Source: Mucilaginibacter yixingensis (lineage in GTDB: Bacteria > Bacteroidota > Bacteroidia > Sphingobacteriales > Sphingobacteriaceae). Taken from it: DNA of 64,000 nt. Both the position numbers and the translations under genes were made by a program. Numbering within the stretch: position 1 is the first letter of the stretch; every line of letters begins with the position of its first letter. The stretch spans positions 4,774,001-4,838,000 of the forward strand of contig NZ_CP160205.1 of NCBI RefSeq assembly GCF_041080815.1, in the 5' to 3' direction. Positions 26,671 through 34,424 of the stretch are shown here, one piece after another. The notes under the pieces are model-generated. The model was not told where the DNA came from, did no database searches, and was given only the letters and a program-made list of their open reading frames with translations.

Positions 26671-27797
26671 GACAGTATAACTAAATCGGTTTCTGTCGCG
26701 GCAATCTTGCGTAACAGCTGGTTAAAAATAGCTGTTCTCAATATCACCTGGAACAGGTTTAAATGTGGTTTTCCAATACAAATGGTGGTGACCTCGCGTT
26801 CCTCGGCCACCTGCATAATTGTTTGCGCAATGTTTGCGCTTTTTACCTTCAGTACTTCGGCACCCAGCTCTGTCGCCAGCTTAAAATTATTAATGAGGTG
26901 ACGCTGCTTGTCCAGCTTAATGCGATTACCGCTCTCACTTTCGGTTTGCACATACAGAACAATCCACGGCGAGCGATAGTAGGATGCCAGCCTCGCCGTT
27001 TTACGAATCACCACTTTGGAAGTATGGGCGTTGGATGAGATGCAAGCCAGAAATTTCTCAGGCCGAAGCTTAATCTGCTTGGGCACCTCCATATCAATCT
27101 TACGCTCCAGGTAATGCGCCACCTCTTTCAGCGCTAGCTCGCGTAACTGCAGTATCTTATCTCCCTGGAAAAAGTTCTGCAGGGCCCGTTCTATCTTGGC
27201 CTTATCGTAGATCTTACCCTCACGCAGGCGCTCAATCAGTTCATCAGCAGTTAAATCGATGTTCACAATCTCATCGGCTATCTGCAAAATCTTATCGGGG
27301 ATACGCTCGGTAATAGTAACACCGGTGATGTTCTCTACATCCTCATTCAAACTCTCCAGGTGTTGAATGTTTACCGCGGTAATGACACTGATACCGGCCT
27401 CAAGCAGATCCATCACATCCTGCCAGCGCTTGGCATTTTTGCTGCCTTCAATATTGGTATGCGCCAGTTCATCCACAATCACCACTTCAGGGTGACGGTT
27501 CAGAATGGTTTGCAGATCCATCTCTTCCAGCTCCTTACCCTTGTAAAAAACAGTGCGCCGGGGAATAACAGAAAGCCCGTCAAGCAAGGCATGTGTTTCG
27601 GCGCGGTTGTGTGTTTCTATGTACCCAACCTGTATGCTGATGCCATTTTTCTGCAGGGCATGCGCCTCCTGTAGCATACGGTAGGTTTTGCCTACACCGG
27701 CGCTCATGCCAATATAAACCTTCAGCTTACCCCGGCGAGATTTTTTCACCAGGTCGATGAAGTCTTTTACAGAACCGTTTTTGCTTTCAGTGGTCAT
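26667..27797 (-). CDS. kdpD: Short KdpD: N-terminal ATPase and USP domains only
   Basis: 376 residues from the ATG at 27797; an upstream in-frame TTG at 27815 lies inside a repeat and is rejected. The KdpD N-domain spans about 20-230 with Walker A GMSAGVGKTYRML and Walker B VVIVDELAHTN. A universal-stress-protein domain follows (about 245-376: KFLACISSNAHTSKVVIRK). The four membrane helices and kinase domain of classical KdpD are absent; the kinase is the next, overlapping gene. It probably senses potassium or c-di-AMP and controls that kinase. Confidence 0.9.
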   Translation of the reverse strand: MTTESKNGSVKDFIDLVKKSRRGKLKVYIGMSAGVGKTYRMLQEAHALQKNGISIQVGYIETHNRAETHALLDGLSVIPRRTVFYKGKELEEMDLQTILNRHPEVVIVDELAHTNIEGSKNAKRWQDVMDLLEAGISVITAVNIQHLESLNEDVENITGVTITERIPDKILQIADEIVNIDLTADELIERLREGKIYDKAKIERALQNFFQGDKILQLRELALKEVAHYLERKIDMEVPKQIKLRPEKFLACISSNAHTSKVVIRKTARLASYYRSPWIVLYVQTESESGNRIKLDKQRHLINNFKLATELGAEVLKVKSANIAQTIMQVAEEREVTTICIGKPHLNLFQVILRTAIFNQLLRKIAATETDLVILS

Positions 27798-27804
27798 GGT
27801 TTTA

Positions 27805-27833
27805 CCTCTCCCCAACCCTCTCTAAAGGAGAGG
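27805..27833. repeat. Family C hairpin repeat before kdpD
   Basis: CCTCTCCCCAACCCTCTC then AAA then a GAGAGG arm. On the minus strand it ends GGGGAGAGG, 7 bases before the kdpD ATG, so it could serve as a ribosome-binding sequence. Confidence 0.7.
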
Positions 27834-27892
27834 AAGTTCTTTACTTTTAAATTTAAATTCTTTCGCACCCCGCCTACGATAGCGTTGTGAGA

Positions 27893-27926
27893 AATAAAAA
27901 ATGGCCAGCCAGCTCGCCCGGCCAGC
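27893..27926 (-). terminator. Terminator candidate after the Kdp porin gene
   Basis: On the minus strand TGGCC and GGCCA arms (with a further G-U and G-C pair) are followed by TTTTTT. It would separate kdpFABC-porin from kdpD and the kinase. Confidence 0.4.
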
Positions 27927-27995
27927 CGATTGGTTAATCGTTCACATTTCCCAATCCAACTAAAACTAAATTTAGTAGCTCTTTATATATTGTGG

Positions 27996-28065
27996 CCTCA
28001 CCTAAATCCTCTCCAAAGGAGAGGACTTAAAAGCCCCCTCTCCTTCGGAGAGGGGTGGGGTGAGG
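27996..28065. repeat. Family C repeat pair after the porin gene
   Basis: 70 bases framed by CCTCACC and GGGGTGAGG, holding two hairpins CCTCTCC-AAA-GGAGAGG and CCCCTCTCC-TTC-GGAGAGGGG. It starts 4 bases after the porin stop codon. Confidence 0.85.
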
Positions 28066-28069
28066 TTAA

Positions 28070-29110
28070 TTAAAACGCATAAACCGCCGCCAGTGCAAAT
28101 TGCGATGCCGCTTTGGTTGGCGCCAGTTTGTTATCTGTAAACATTTGTTTTGAACCATTATCCAGTCTCACTTCCGGTATAAATGTAAGCGGTCCGCCTT
28201 TAATGTTGGCTGTTAAAGTGACTGACGTTACCGACTCACCCTGAACAGGCCCCAGTGTAGTAACCGCACCTGCCTTAGTTTTAAAATATTCGCCGCGTAC
28301 ACCCAGTGTTACAACCGGTGATACTGCCAGTTGGGGGTACAAAGCAGCTCCATAAAAGCCTCCTTTATCGCCAGTGGCTACCTTCGGGCCGGTAAAATCG
28401 GCTCCATTCAATCCCAGCTTAAATGCGCTGGTAAGCTGATAAGTGGTGGTCAGATCATACTCGGTACCTGATGCAGGGCCCGACAGCAGATTTAAATAAG
28501 CCGTCCAGCCTTTTACCGGAACCACCATTAACTGTGCACCAACGGTGTTGATGCGTCCCAGCGAGGTGTAAGTATTCCAGGCATCGTTAAACAAACCGGC
28601 CATCAGGCTCACTTTATCAGAGAAAGCATAGGTCAGTTTCACACCTGCATTCTGGAACGGACCGTTAGTAAACAGGTACGAGGTAGAGTAGTTGAAATTG
28701 CCTGCCGGCGATACCACTTCATACCCTACAAAGGTAGCCATGTAACCGGCGGTTACGTTCAGCTTATCGGTCAGATCGTACCCCACATATAAGTTCTGAA
28801 TATGGAACGATTGTCCGTTTGTGCCCTGGTTCGGGATAGACTGCCCCTCCCCGCGCGGACCAAACGACAGCTCGCCCACAAACGAGGCCTTGCTTACTTT
28901 CTTCTTCAGTGCCAGATCTACCATACCGATAGAGAACGAGTTTTGGTCTGATACAAAACTGGTCGGGATGTTGTTATGTCCCGAAAAATCATACTTATAA
29001 TAAGTATCTACCGAACCCGATATCGCCAGCGGCGGATCAGCAGGTTTGTCCTGCGCGCGGGATGCCAGCGCCAGGGTGGCAAGTGTTATAATAGAGAGTG
29101 TCTTTTTCAT
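28070..29110 (-). CDS. Outer-membrane beta-barrel (porin-like) protein of the Kdp locus
   Basis: 346 residues with a signal peptide (TLSIITLATLALASRAQ). The mature part is a run of amphipathic strands ending in an aromatic residue (FALAAVYAF), as expected of a barrel inserted by BamA. SGSVDTYYKYDFSG and LNVTAGYMATFVGYEV are typical of the porin group found next to kdp genes in Bacteroidota. It lies between kdpC and kdpD. An outer-membrane path for potassium is inferred from position only. Confidence 0.78.
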   Translation of the reverse strand: MKKTLSIITLATLALASRAQDKPADPPLAISGSVDTYYKYDFSGHNNIPTSFVSDQNSFSIGMVDLALKKKVSKASFVGELSFGPRGEGQSIPNQGTNGQSFHIQNLYVGYDLTDKLNVTAGYMATFVGYEVVSPAGNFNYSTSYLFTNGPFQNAGVKLTYAFSDKVSLMAGLFNDAWNTYTSLGRINTVGAQLMVVPVKGWTAYLNLLSGPASGTEYDLTTTYQLTSAFKLGLNGADFTGPKVATGDKGGFYGAALYPQLAVSPVVTLGVRGEYFKTKAGAVTTLGPVQGESVTSVTLTANIKGGPLTFIPEVRLDNGSKQMFTDNKLAPTKAASQFALAAVYAF

Positions 29111-29139
29111 TGTCTTTGTTTTTGATGATTCTTCATTTT

Positions 29140-29267
29140 GTCATTGCGAGGAACAAACGGGCATGAGCGTCGGAGTGACGAAGCAATCCCGTCGCCTACT
29201 TGTCGCTCATAACTGCCGACGAGATTGCTTCGCGCTCTCGCTTGCTCGCGGCCCTGCTCGCAATGAC
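29140..29267. repeat. Interspersed palindromic repeat, family A
   Basis: 128 bases from GTCATTGCGAGG to CTCGCAATGAC with inner GAAGCAATCC and GAGATTGCTTCG. Together with the next two repeats it fills the 329-base space between the porin gene and kdpC, in which I see no gene. Confidence 0.82.
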
Positions 29268-29296
29268 AAACGGGGCAAAGCTCTGTTATCCATTAC

Positions 29297-29392
29297 GTCA
29301 TGCTGAACTCGTTTCAGCATCCCACGTGCATCGCCGTTGAGCTTAGCATATGGGTAAGGCCACCGCGCGCCCTTCGACAGGCTCAGGGTGAC
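29297..29392. repeat. Interspersed repeat, family B
   Basis: GTCATGCTGAACTCGTTTCA at the left holds a short hairpin (TGCTGAA / TTCAGCA), and CCTTCGACAGGCTCAGGGTG at the right ends the element. Confidence 0.65.
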
Positions 29393-29406
29393 ATTCTTTC
29401 TTAAAG

Positions 29407-29438
29407 CCCCTCTCCTTTGGAGAGGGGTTGGGGAGAGG
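29407..29438. repeat. Family C hairpin after kdpC
   Basis: CCCCTCTCC-TTT-GGAGAGGGG followed by TTGGGGAGAGG; it ends 1 base from the kdpC stop codon. Confidence 0.8.
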
Positions 29439-29439
29439 T

Positions 29440-30003
29440 CTATTTCAACTCATCCAACGCCACATTCAGTTTCAGCACGTTTACGTGCTCCGGACCGAAC
29501 ATGCCCATCAGCGGTTTTTCAATATGTGCCTCTACCAGGGTGGCTACCTTTTGCTCGTCAAGCTTGCGGTATTGCGCCACACGTTTTACCTGCATGCGGG
29601 CAGCAGCCGGCGAGATATCCGGATCCAGACCACTACCACTGGCGGTTATCATATCAGCAGGGATATCGCTGCGTTTCAGATATGGGTGATATTTTAAAAG
29701 TGTGTCGATGCGGTTATTCACGTCTTTCAAATAATCTGGGTTACTTGGACCTTTGTTAGAGCCGCCAGAACCGGCCGCATTATAACCCACTGCTGATGGC
29801 CTGCCCCAGAAATATTGCGGCTTGGTGAAGCTTTGTCCAATTTTGGCATAGCCTACTACCTTGCCCTTTACACTGATGGTTTCGCCATCACCATGTCCCT
29901 TTGAAAGTTTGCCCACAAATGATATGAGCACAGGATAAACAACGCATAACAAAACGGTTAACACCAGGGTTAAGCGAATTGATGGTATTAAGTATTTTTT
30001 CAT
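29440..30003 (-). CDS. kdpC: Potassium-transporting ATPase subunit C
   Basis: 187 residues with one N-terminal membrane helix (about 9-30) and a periplasmic domain. Family motifs are GQSFTKPQYFWGRPSAVGYN, SGGSNKGPSNPDY, DMITASGSGLDPDISPAAA and QKVATLVEAHIEKP. KdpC stabilises the KdpFABC complex and is thought to raise potassium affinity. Its ATG is preceded on the minus strand by AGAGGAGGTCAAA, in which the AGGAGG is the end of a hairpin repeat. Confidence 0.95.
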   Translation of the reverse strand: MKKYLIPSIRLTLVLTVLLCVVYPVLISFVGKLSKGHGDGETISVKGKVVGYAKIGQSFTKPQYFWGRPSAVGYNAAGSGGSNKGPSNPDYLKDVNNRIDTLLKYHPYLKRSDIPADMITASGSGLDPDISPAAARMQVKRVAQYRKLDEQKVATLVEAHIEKPLMGMFGPEHVNVLKLNVALDELK

Positions 30004-30008
30004 TTTGA

Positions 30009-30108
30009 CCTCCTCTAAATCTCCTCCTTCGGAGGAGATTTTTTATATTATTTAAATTAAAGTCGCTCTGTTCTAAAGCCCTCCCCTTCGGGGAGGGTTG
30101 GGTGGGGT
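30009..30108. repeat. Family C repeat pair between kdpB and kdpC
   Basis: 100 bases with two hairpins, AATCTCCTCC-TTC-GGAGGAGATT (30018-30040) and CCCTCCCC-TTC-GGGGAGGG. It starts 1 base after the kdpB stop, and its other end gives GAGGAGG 5 bases before the kdpC ATG. Confidence 0.85.
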
Positions 30109-30109
30109 A

Positions 30110-32200
30110 TTATATAAACAGTGCCACTACAATATCTATCAGTTTAATGCCTATAAACGGCGCTACAACACCACCCAGCCCATAAATGAGCAGGTTGCGG
30201 CGCAGCAGCGCGCTGGCGCCTATCGGCTTGTACTCCACTCCCTTCAGCGCCAATGGAATCAGCATAGGGATGATGATGGCGTTAAAGATCACCGCCGACA
30301 GAATAGCACTCTCCGGACTGTGCAAATGCATAATATTAATAGCCTGCAACGCCGGTATAGAGGCAATGAACAGCGCCGGAACGATGGCAAAGTATTTGGC
30401 CACATCATTAGCAATAGAGAATGTGGTAAGTGTACCGCGGGTGATGAGCAGTTGCTTGCCAATCTCCACAATCTCAATCAGCTTGGTAGGGTCGTTATCC
30501 AAATCCACCATGTTGCCGGCTTCTTTGGCGGCCTGGGTGCCACTGTTCATGGCCACACCTACATCGGCCTGGGCCAGTGCGGGGGCATCGTTAGTACCGT
30601 CGCCCATCATGGCTACCAGTTTACCGCCGGTTTGCTCATGTTTAATGTAGTTCATCTTATCCTCTGGCTTGGCCTCGGCAATAAAATCATCTACTCCTGC
30701 TTTATTAGCAATAAACTTGGCAGTGAGCGGGTTATCGCCCGTTACCATTACTGTTTTCACGCCCATTTTACGCAAGCGTTCAAAACGTTCGGCAATGCCT
30801 GGTTTAATGATATCCTGCAACTCAATCACACCCAAAATCTCATCATTTTTAGACACCACCAGCGGAGTACCACCGTTTGATGCAATGATTCGTACACGTT
30901 CTTCTACCTCCATCTGTACTGACTTGCCAGCTTTCAGCGCCATGTTACGGATCGAATCGAAAGCACCTTTGCGGATGCGATCGCCGTTAGCAGTATTGAT
31001 CCCGCTGGAACGTGTCTCGGCAGTAAATTTGATAAACTGAACCTCACCCTGACCCTCTCCAAAGGAGAAGGAACGATGTTGGTCTATTAATCTTCTGATG
31101 CTATTAACAGCCCCCTCTCCGCTGGAGAGGGTTGGGGTGAGGCTTAGTTCAATGATAGACTTACCTTCAGGCGTTTCATCAGCCAGGGATGATAGTACCG
31201 AAGCTTTTATCAACTCATCATCATTAACACCTTTGGCCGGCCAGAAATTGGTGGCTTTACGGTTACCAATAGTGATGGTGCCGGTTTTATCCAGCAACAG
31301 GGTGTCAATATCGCCGGCCGTTTCTACTGCCTTGCCCGATTTGGTGATCACATTGGCACGCAGCGCCCTGTCCATCCCGGCAATACCAATGGCAGAAAGC
31401 AGGCCACCGATAGTGGTAGGAATTAAACAAACAAAAAGAGAGATGAGGGCCGCAATGGTGATGGGTGTTTTAGCATAATCGCCAAAGGGTTTCAGCGTAA
31501 CGCACACAATAATAAAGATGAGCGTAAAGCTGGCCAGCAAAATGGTGAGGGCTATCTCGTTAGGTGTTTTCTGGCGCGATGCACCCTCTACCAGGGCAAT
31601 CATCTTATCCAGAAAGCTCTCGCCCGGCTGGGTGGTTACCTCCACCTTAATGCGGTCTGACAGTACTTTGGTACCACCGGTAACCGATGATTTATCGCCA
31701 CCCGCCTCACGGATCACCGGGGCAGACTCGCCCGTAATGGCCGATTCATCAATAGTAGCCAAACCTTCTATGATCTCGCCATCGGTCGGGATGGTGTCAC
31801 CGGTTTCGCACACAAACACATCGCCTTTGCGCAATTCGTTTGATGATTTGACGATGATGCTTCCGTCTGTCATCAGCACATTGGCCGGTGTTTCCTCGCG
31901 AGTCTTACGCAAACTATCGGCCTGGGCTTTACCGCGGGCTTCGGCAATGGCCTCGGCAAAGTTGGCAAACAACACGGTGAGCAGCAGAATAATGAAGATG
32001 GAAAAGTTATAAACAAATGAACCCTGATCATGATGATTCAGGCTGTAAATAGTTACATACAGCATAATGGCAGTGCCCACTTCCACGGTAAACATTACCG
32101 GGTTACGCAGCATCACCTTAGGGTTCAGCTTAATGAACGACTCTTTAAGTGCGGTTTGCACCAGCGCCGGTTCAAATAATTTATTAGATTGAGTTTTCAT
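30110..32200 (-). CDS. kdpB: Potassium-transporting P-type ATPase subunit B, with in-frame repeat
   Basis: 696 residues. The P-type ATPase signatures are intact: AITGESAPV in the actuator domain, phosphorylated Asp at about 304 in LLLDKTGTITIG, TGDNPLTAKFIA, and MMGDGTNDAPALAQADVG at the hinge. It hydrolyses ATP to drive uptake through KdpA. Residues about 353-387 in the nucleotide-binding domain (LTPTLSSGEGAV to SFGEGQGEVQ) do not match the family; they are encoded by a repeat that sits between the conserved EGKSIIEL and FIKFTAETRSSG. Both sides remain in frame. AGAGGAGG, the end of another repeat, lies 3 bases before the ATG. Confidence 0.95.
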   Translation of the reverse strand: MKTQSNKLFEPALVQTALKESFIKLNPKVMLRNPVMFTVEVGTAIMLYVTIYSLNHHDQGSFVYNFSIFIILLLTVLFANFAEAIAEARGKAQADSLRKTREETPANVLMTDGSIIVKSSNELRKGDVFVCETGDTIPTDGEIIEGLATIDESAITGESAPVIREAGGDKSSVTGGTKVLSDRIKVEVTTQPGESFLDKMIALVEGASRQKTPNEIALTILLASFTLIFIIVCVTLKPFGDYAKTPITIAALISLFVCLIPTTIGGLLSAIGIAGMDRALRANVITKSGKAVETAGDIDTLLLDKTGTITIGNRKATNFWPAKGVNDDELIKASVLSSLADETPEGKSIIELSLTPTLSSGEGAVNSIRRLIDQHRSFSFGEGQGEVQFIKFTAETRSSGINTANGDRIRKGAFDSIRNMALKAGKSVQMEVEERVRIIASNGGTPLVVSKNDEILGVIELQDIIKPGIAERFERLRKMGVKTVMVTGDNPLTAKFIANKAGVDDFIAEAKPEDKMNYIKHEQTGGKLVAMMGDGTNDAPALAQADVGVAMNSGTQAAKEAGNMVDLDNDPTKLIEIVEIGKQLLITRGTLTTFSIANDVAKYFAIVPALFIASIPALQAINIMHLHSPESAILSAVIFNAIIIPMLIPLALKGVEYKPIGASALLRRNLLIYGLGGVVAPFIGIKLIDIVVALFI
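31042..31142. repeat. Family C repeat inserted inside kdpB
   Basis: 101 bases with inverted ends CCTCACCCTGACCCTCTCC and GGAGAGGGTTGGGGTGAGG (two mismatches), each end forming its own small hairpin (CTCTCC-AAA-GGAGAA and CCCTCTCC-GCT-GGAGAGGG). It is the same element that occurs between the genes of this locus, here translated as about 34 residues. Confidence 0.88.
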
Positions 32201-32203
32201 AAA

Positions 32204-32320
32204 CCTCCTCTAAATCTCCTCCAAAGGAGGAGACTTGATTTTTGAGTTGACAATTATTTTGTTATCTGTTTTAGTGCCCTTGCATCGAAAGCCCTCCCCC
32301 TCGAGGAGGGTTGGGAGGGG
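32204..32320. repeat. Family C repeat pair between kdpA and kdpB
   Basis: 117 bases with hairpins TCTCCTCC-AAA-GGAGGAGA and CCCTCCCCCTCGAGGAGGG. One end is 2 bases from the kdpA stop, the other (AGGAGG on the minus strand) is 3 bases before the kdpB ATG. Confidence 0.85.
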
Positions 32321-32322
32321 TA

Positions 32323-34038
32323 TTACTTCATTGAAAAATATTCAGCAATAGGTCCCAGTACCAGTGCAGGGAAATATGACAGGGCGTTGAGTACAATGAT
32401 CACCGCAAAAGTCATTATCCCGAAGGTGAGCGTATCTACCTTCAATGTACCGGCAGACTCTGGCACATATTTCTTCCGGGCCAGCAAACCAGCAATGGCT
32501 ACCGGACCAATAATTGGTAAGAACCTGCCAAAGAATAATACCACGCCTGTGCTCAGGTTCCACCAGATATTGTTATCGCCCAGTCCCTCAAAACCGGAAC
32601 CGTTGTTGGCGTTGGATGAGGTGTACTCATACAGCATTTCGGAAAAGCCATGGTAGCTTGGGTTGTTAAGCCAGCCCGAAGGTTTAACCGACCAATTGGC
32701 ATTTGGATAGTGGTTAAATACGTGTGTGGCCAATGCTGTGCCCGCCATAATCAGGAATGGACTAAGCAGGGTAATCAACGCGGCTATCTTCACCTCGCGG
32801 GCCTCAACTTTGTGTCCCAGAAACTCTGGCGTACGGCCAACCATCAGTCCCGATATAAACACAGCGATGATGACATACACAAAATAGTTCAGCACACCTA
32901 CCCCACAACCACCATAAAATGAGTTGATCATCATAGCCAGCAGTTGCCACAGGCCGGTGAGCGGCATGGTACTGTCATGAAATCCGTTTACAGAACCAGT
33001 AGAGATTACCGTGGTGAGCGTACTCCAATAGGCAGTAGCCATTGGGCCAATGCGCACCTCTTTGCCCTCCATAGCACCAGTAGCCTGTGTTACGCCCATT
33101 TTGGCAATGGCCGGGTTACCGCCTAACTCACTGCTGATTGTAGGAATCATCAGCATCAGCACGCCCAGCGTCATCACCCCAAAAATGATCCAGCCCAATT
33201 TTTTGCGGCGGATGTAAAAGCCCAGCGCCAGTACCATAGCTACGGGGATAATTACCTGCGCAATAATCTCCGTCATGTTGGTGAGATAGTTGGGGTTCTC
33301 TAACGGGTGGATAGAGTTGGCGCCAAACCAGCCGCCACCGTTGGTACCCAAATGCTTAATGGCAATAAACTGCGCCGCCGGACCGCGGGATACCTGCACG
33401 GTATCGCCCTGTAGCGAGATAAACTTGTCTTTACCGGCATAGCTTGATGGCGTACCGTTAAAGGCCAGTATAATAGCCATTACGATAGACAGTGGCAGCA
33501 GCAAACGGGTAATTGATTTTACAAAGAAGTCCCAGAAGTTACCCAGGTTGTTGGTGGTTTTATCGCGGAAGGCCTTGAAAACAGCAACCGCGGCAGCCAA
33601 ACCTGTAGCCGCGCTTACAAACTGCAGAAACATGAAGATAAAATGCTGCGTAAGATAAGTGGCGCCACTCTCGCCGCTGTAGTGCTGCAGGTTACAGTTC
33701 ACCACAAAGCTAATGATGGTATTGAAAGCCAGATCGGGTGTTTGCCCCGGGTTGCCATCGGGATTAAGGGGTAACTTATCCTGATACATCAATACAAAAA
33801 AACCATACACCAGCCAGAGCAGGTTAATGGTCATCATGGCTTTAAGAAACTGTTTCCAGTCCATCGGCTCATCGGGGTTAATACCCGATAGTTTGTAGAT
33901 GCCGCGTTCCAGCGGTTTCAGAAAGTCGGTCCACACCCGTTCGCCGGCATACATTTTGGCCAGATATTTCCCTAAAGGGATCGCTATCAGCAGCGTGATG
34001 GCGAACGAGGCGATTATTCCGAGTAGTTCAGTGTTCAT
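32323..34038 (-). CDS. kdpA: Potassium-transporting ATPase subunit A
   Basis: 571 residues, about ten membrane helices. It is the channel-like subunit of KdpFABC. Selectivity-filter segments can be seen: CNLQHYSGESGATYL, LGTNGGGWFGANSIHPLENP, GSVNGFHDSTMPL and SNANNGSGFEGLG. Length and order match the family. It follows kdpF by 9 bases. Confidence 0.96.
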   Translation of the reverse strand: MNTELLGIIASFAITLLIAIPLGKYLAKMYAGERVWTDFLKPLERGIYKLSGINPDEPMDWKQFLKAMMTINLLWLVYGFFVLMYQDKLPLNPDGNPGQTPDLAFNTIISFVVNCNLQHYSGESGATYLTQHFIFMFLQFVSAATGLAAAVAVFKAFRDKTTNNLGNFWDFFVKSITRLLLPLSIVMAIILAFNGTPSSYAGKDKFISLQGDTVQVSRGPAAQFIAIKHLGTNGGGWFGANSIHPLENPNYLTNMTEIIAQVIIPVAMVLALGFYIRRKKLGWIIFGVMTLGVLMLMIPTISSELGGNPAIAKMGVTQATGAMEGKEVRIGPMATAYWSTLTTVISTGSVNGFHDSTMPLTGLWQLLAMMINSFYGGCGVGVLNYFVYVIIAVFISGLMVGRTPEFLGHKVEAREVKIAALITLLSPFLIMAGTALATHVFNHYPNANWSVKPSGWLNNPSYHGFSEMLYEYTSSNANNGSGFEGLGDNNIWWNLSTGVVLFFGRFLPIIGPVAIAGLLARKKYVPESAGTLKVDTLTFGIMTFAVIIVLNALSYFPALVLGPIAEYFSMK

Positions 34039-34047
34039 GGCGTTTGA

Positions 34048-34125
34048 TTAAAATTTTTCGGGTTTAAGCAGCACATATACCATGTATATGAAAGCCGCAA
34101 GGGAGATGATAAATAGTGCTAACAT
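34048..34125 (-). CDS. kdpF: KdpF small membrane subunit
   Basis: 25 residues: MLALFIISLAAFIYMVYVLL then KPEKF. It is one membrane helix with the conserved KPE(K/R)F-type tail of KdpF, which stabilises the KdpABC complex in lipid. It was found by reading the minus strand upstream of kdpA; the stop codon is 9 bases before the kdpA ATG. Confidence 0.88.
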   Translation of the reverse strand: MLALFIISLAAFIYMVYVLLKPEKF

Positions 34126-34129
34126 AGTT

Positions 34130-34213
34130 TTAGATTTTTTCGAACCAGTCTATCGATTTAAACATGAGCCAGCAGAAAACCAGCATGGCCAATAAAAGCA
34201 GTAGTGTGATCAT
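34130..34213 (-). CDS. Putative 27-residue membrane peptide upstream of kdpF
   Basis: MITLLLLLAMLVFCWLMFKS followed by IDWFEKI: a single hydrophobic helix and a short amphipathic tail. The stop lies 4 bases before the kdpF ATG, and spacing and strand fit the operon. The tail WFEKI parallels the PEKF tail of KdpF, which suggests a duplicate or partner of KdpF. I know of no assigned function; the coding call rests on position, length of open frame and membrane character. Confidence 0.6.
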   Translation of the reverse strand: MITLLLLLAMLVFCWLMFKSIDWFEKI

Positions 34214-34273
34214 GGTATTTATTGTTTTGAACAGGAGATGCCAAAAGGAATACCAACGAAGGAGACAATTATC

Positions 34274-34298
34274 CAATAAACTGATTTTCAGTTTATTG
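34274..34298. promoter_or_regulatory. Perfect 11-bp inverted repeat upstream of the kdp operon
   Basis: CAATAAACTGA-TTT-TCAGTTTATTG lies 61 bases before the first start codon of the operon. There is no T-run after it in the minus direction, so an operator or RNA control hairpin is likelier than a terminator. Confidence 0.5.
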
Positions 34299-34321
34299 AA
34301 TAAAATACAGGCGCACCAAAA

Positions 34322-34358
34322 ACAAATAAGCCCTTCCGTTATGGAAGGGTTTATTTGT
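34322..34358. terminator. Terminator hairpin downstream of the glycosyltransferase gene
   Basis: ACAAATAAGCCCTTCC-GTTAT-GGAAGGGTTTATTTGT forms a stem of 16 pairs with one G-T. On the minus strand it is followed by TTTTTGG. It separates the glycosyltransferase gene from kdp. Confidence 0.7.
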
Positions 34359-34424
34359 CAAAAAGGAGTATAAATGTTTAATGATTGGCGACCACGAACG
34401 GACGTGGGTTAAAGTAAGCTTCTG

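Noticed and set aside
30098..30880. 260-codon plus-strand frame opposite kdpB
   Set aside because: kdpB has all P-type ATPase motifs on the other strand; this frame has low-complexity Gln/His/Asn-rich translation.
34229..34244. Possible sigma-54 promoter TTGGCATCTCCTGTTC on the minus strand upstream of kdp
   Set aside because: The -12 GC element is missing; only the -24 part matches.
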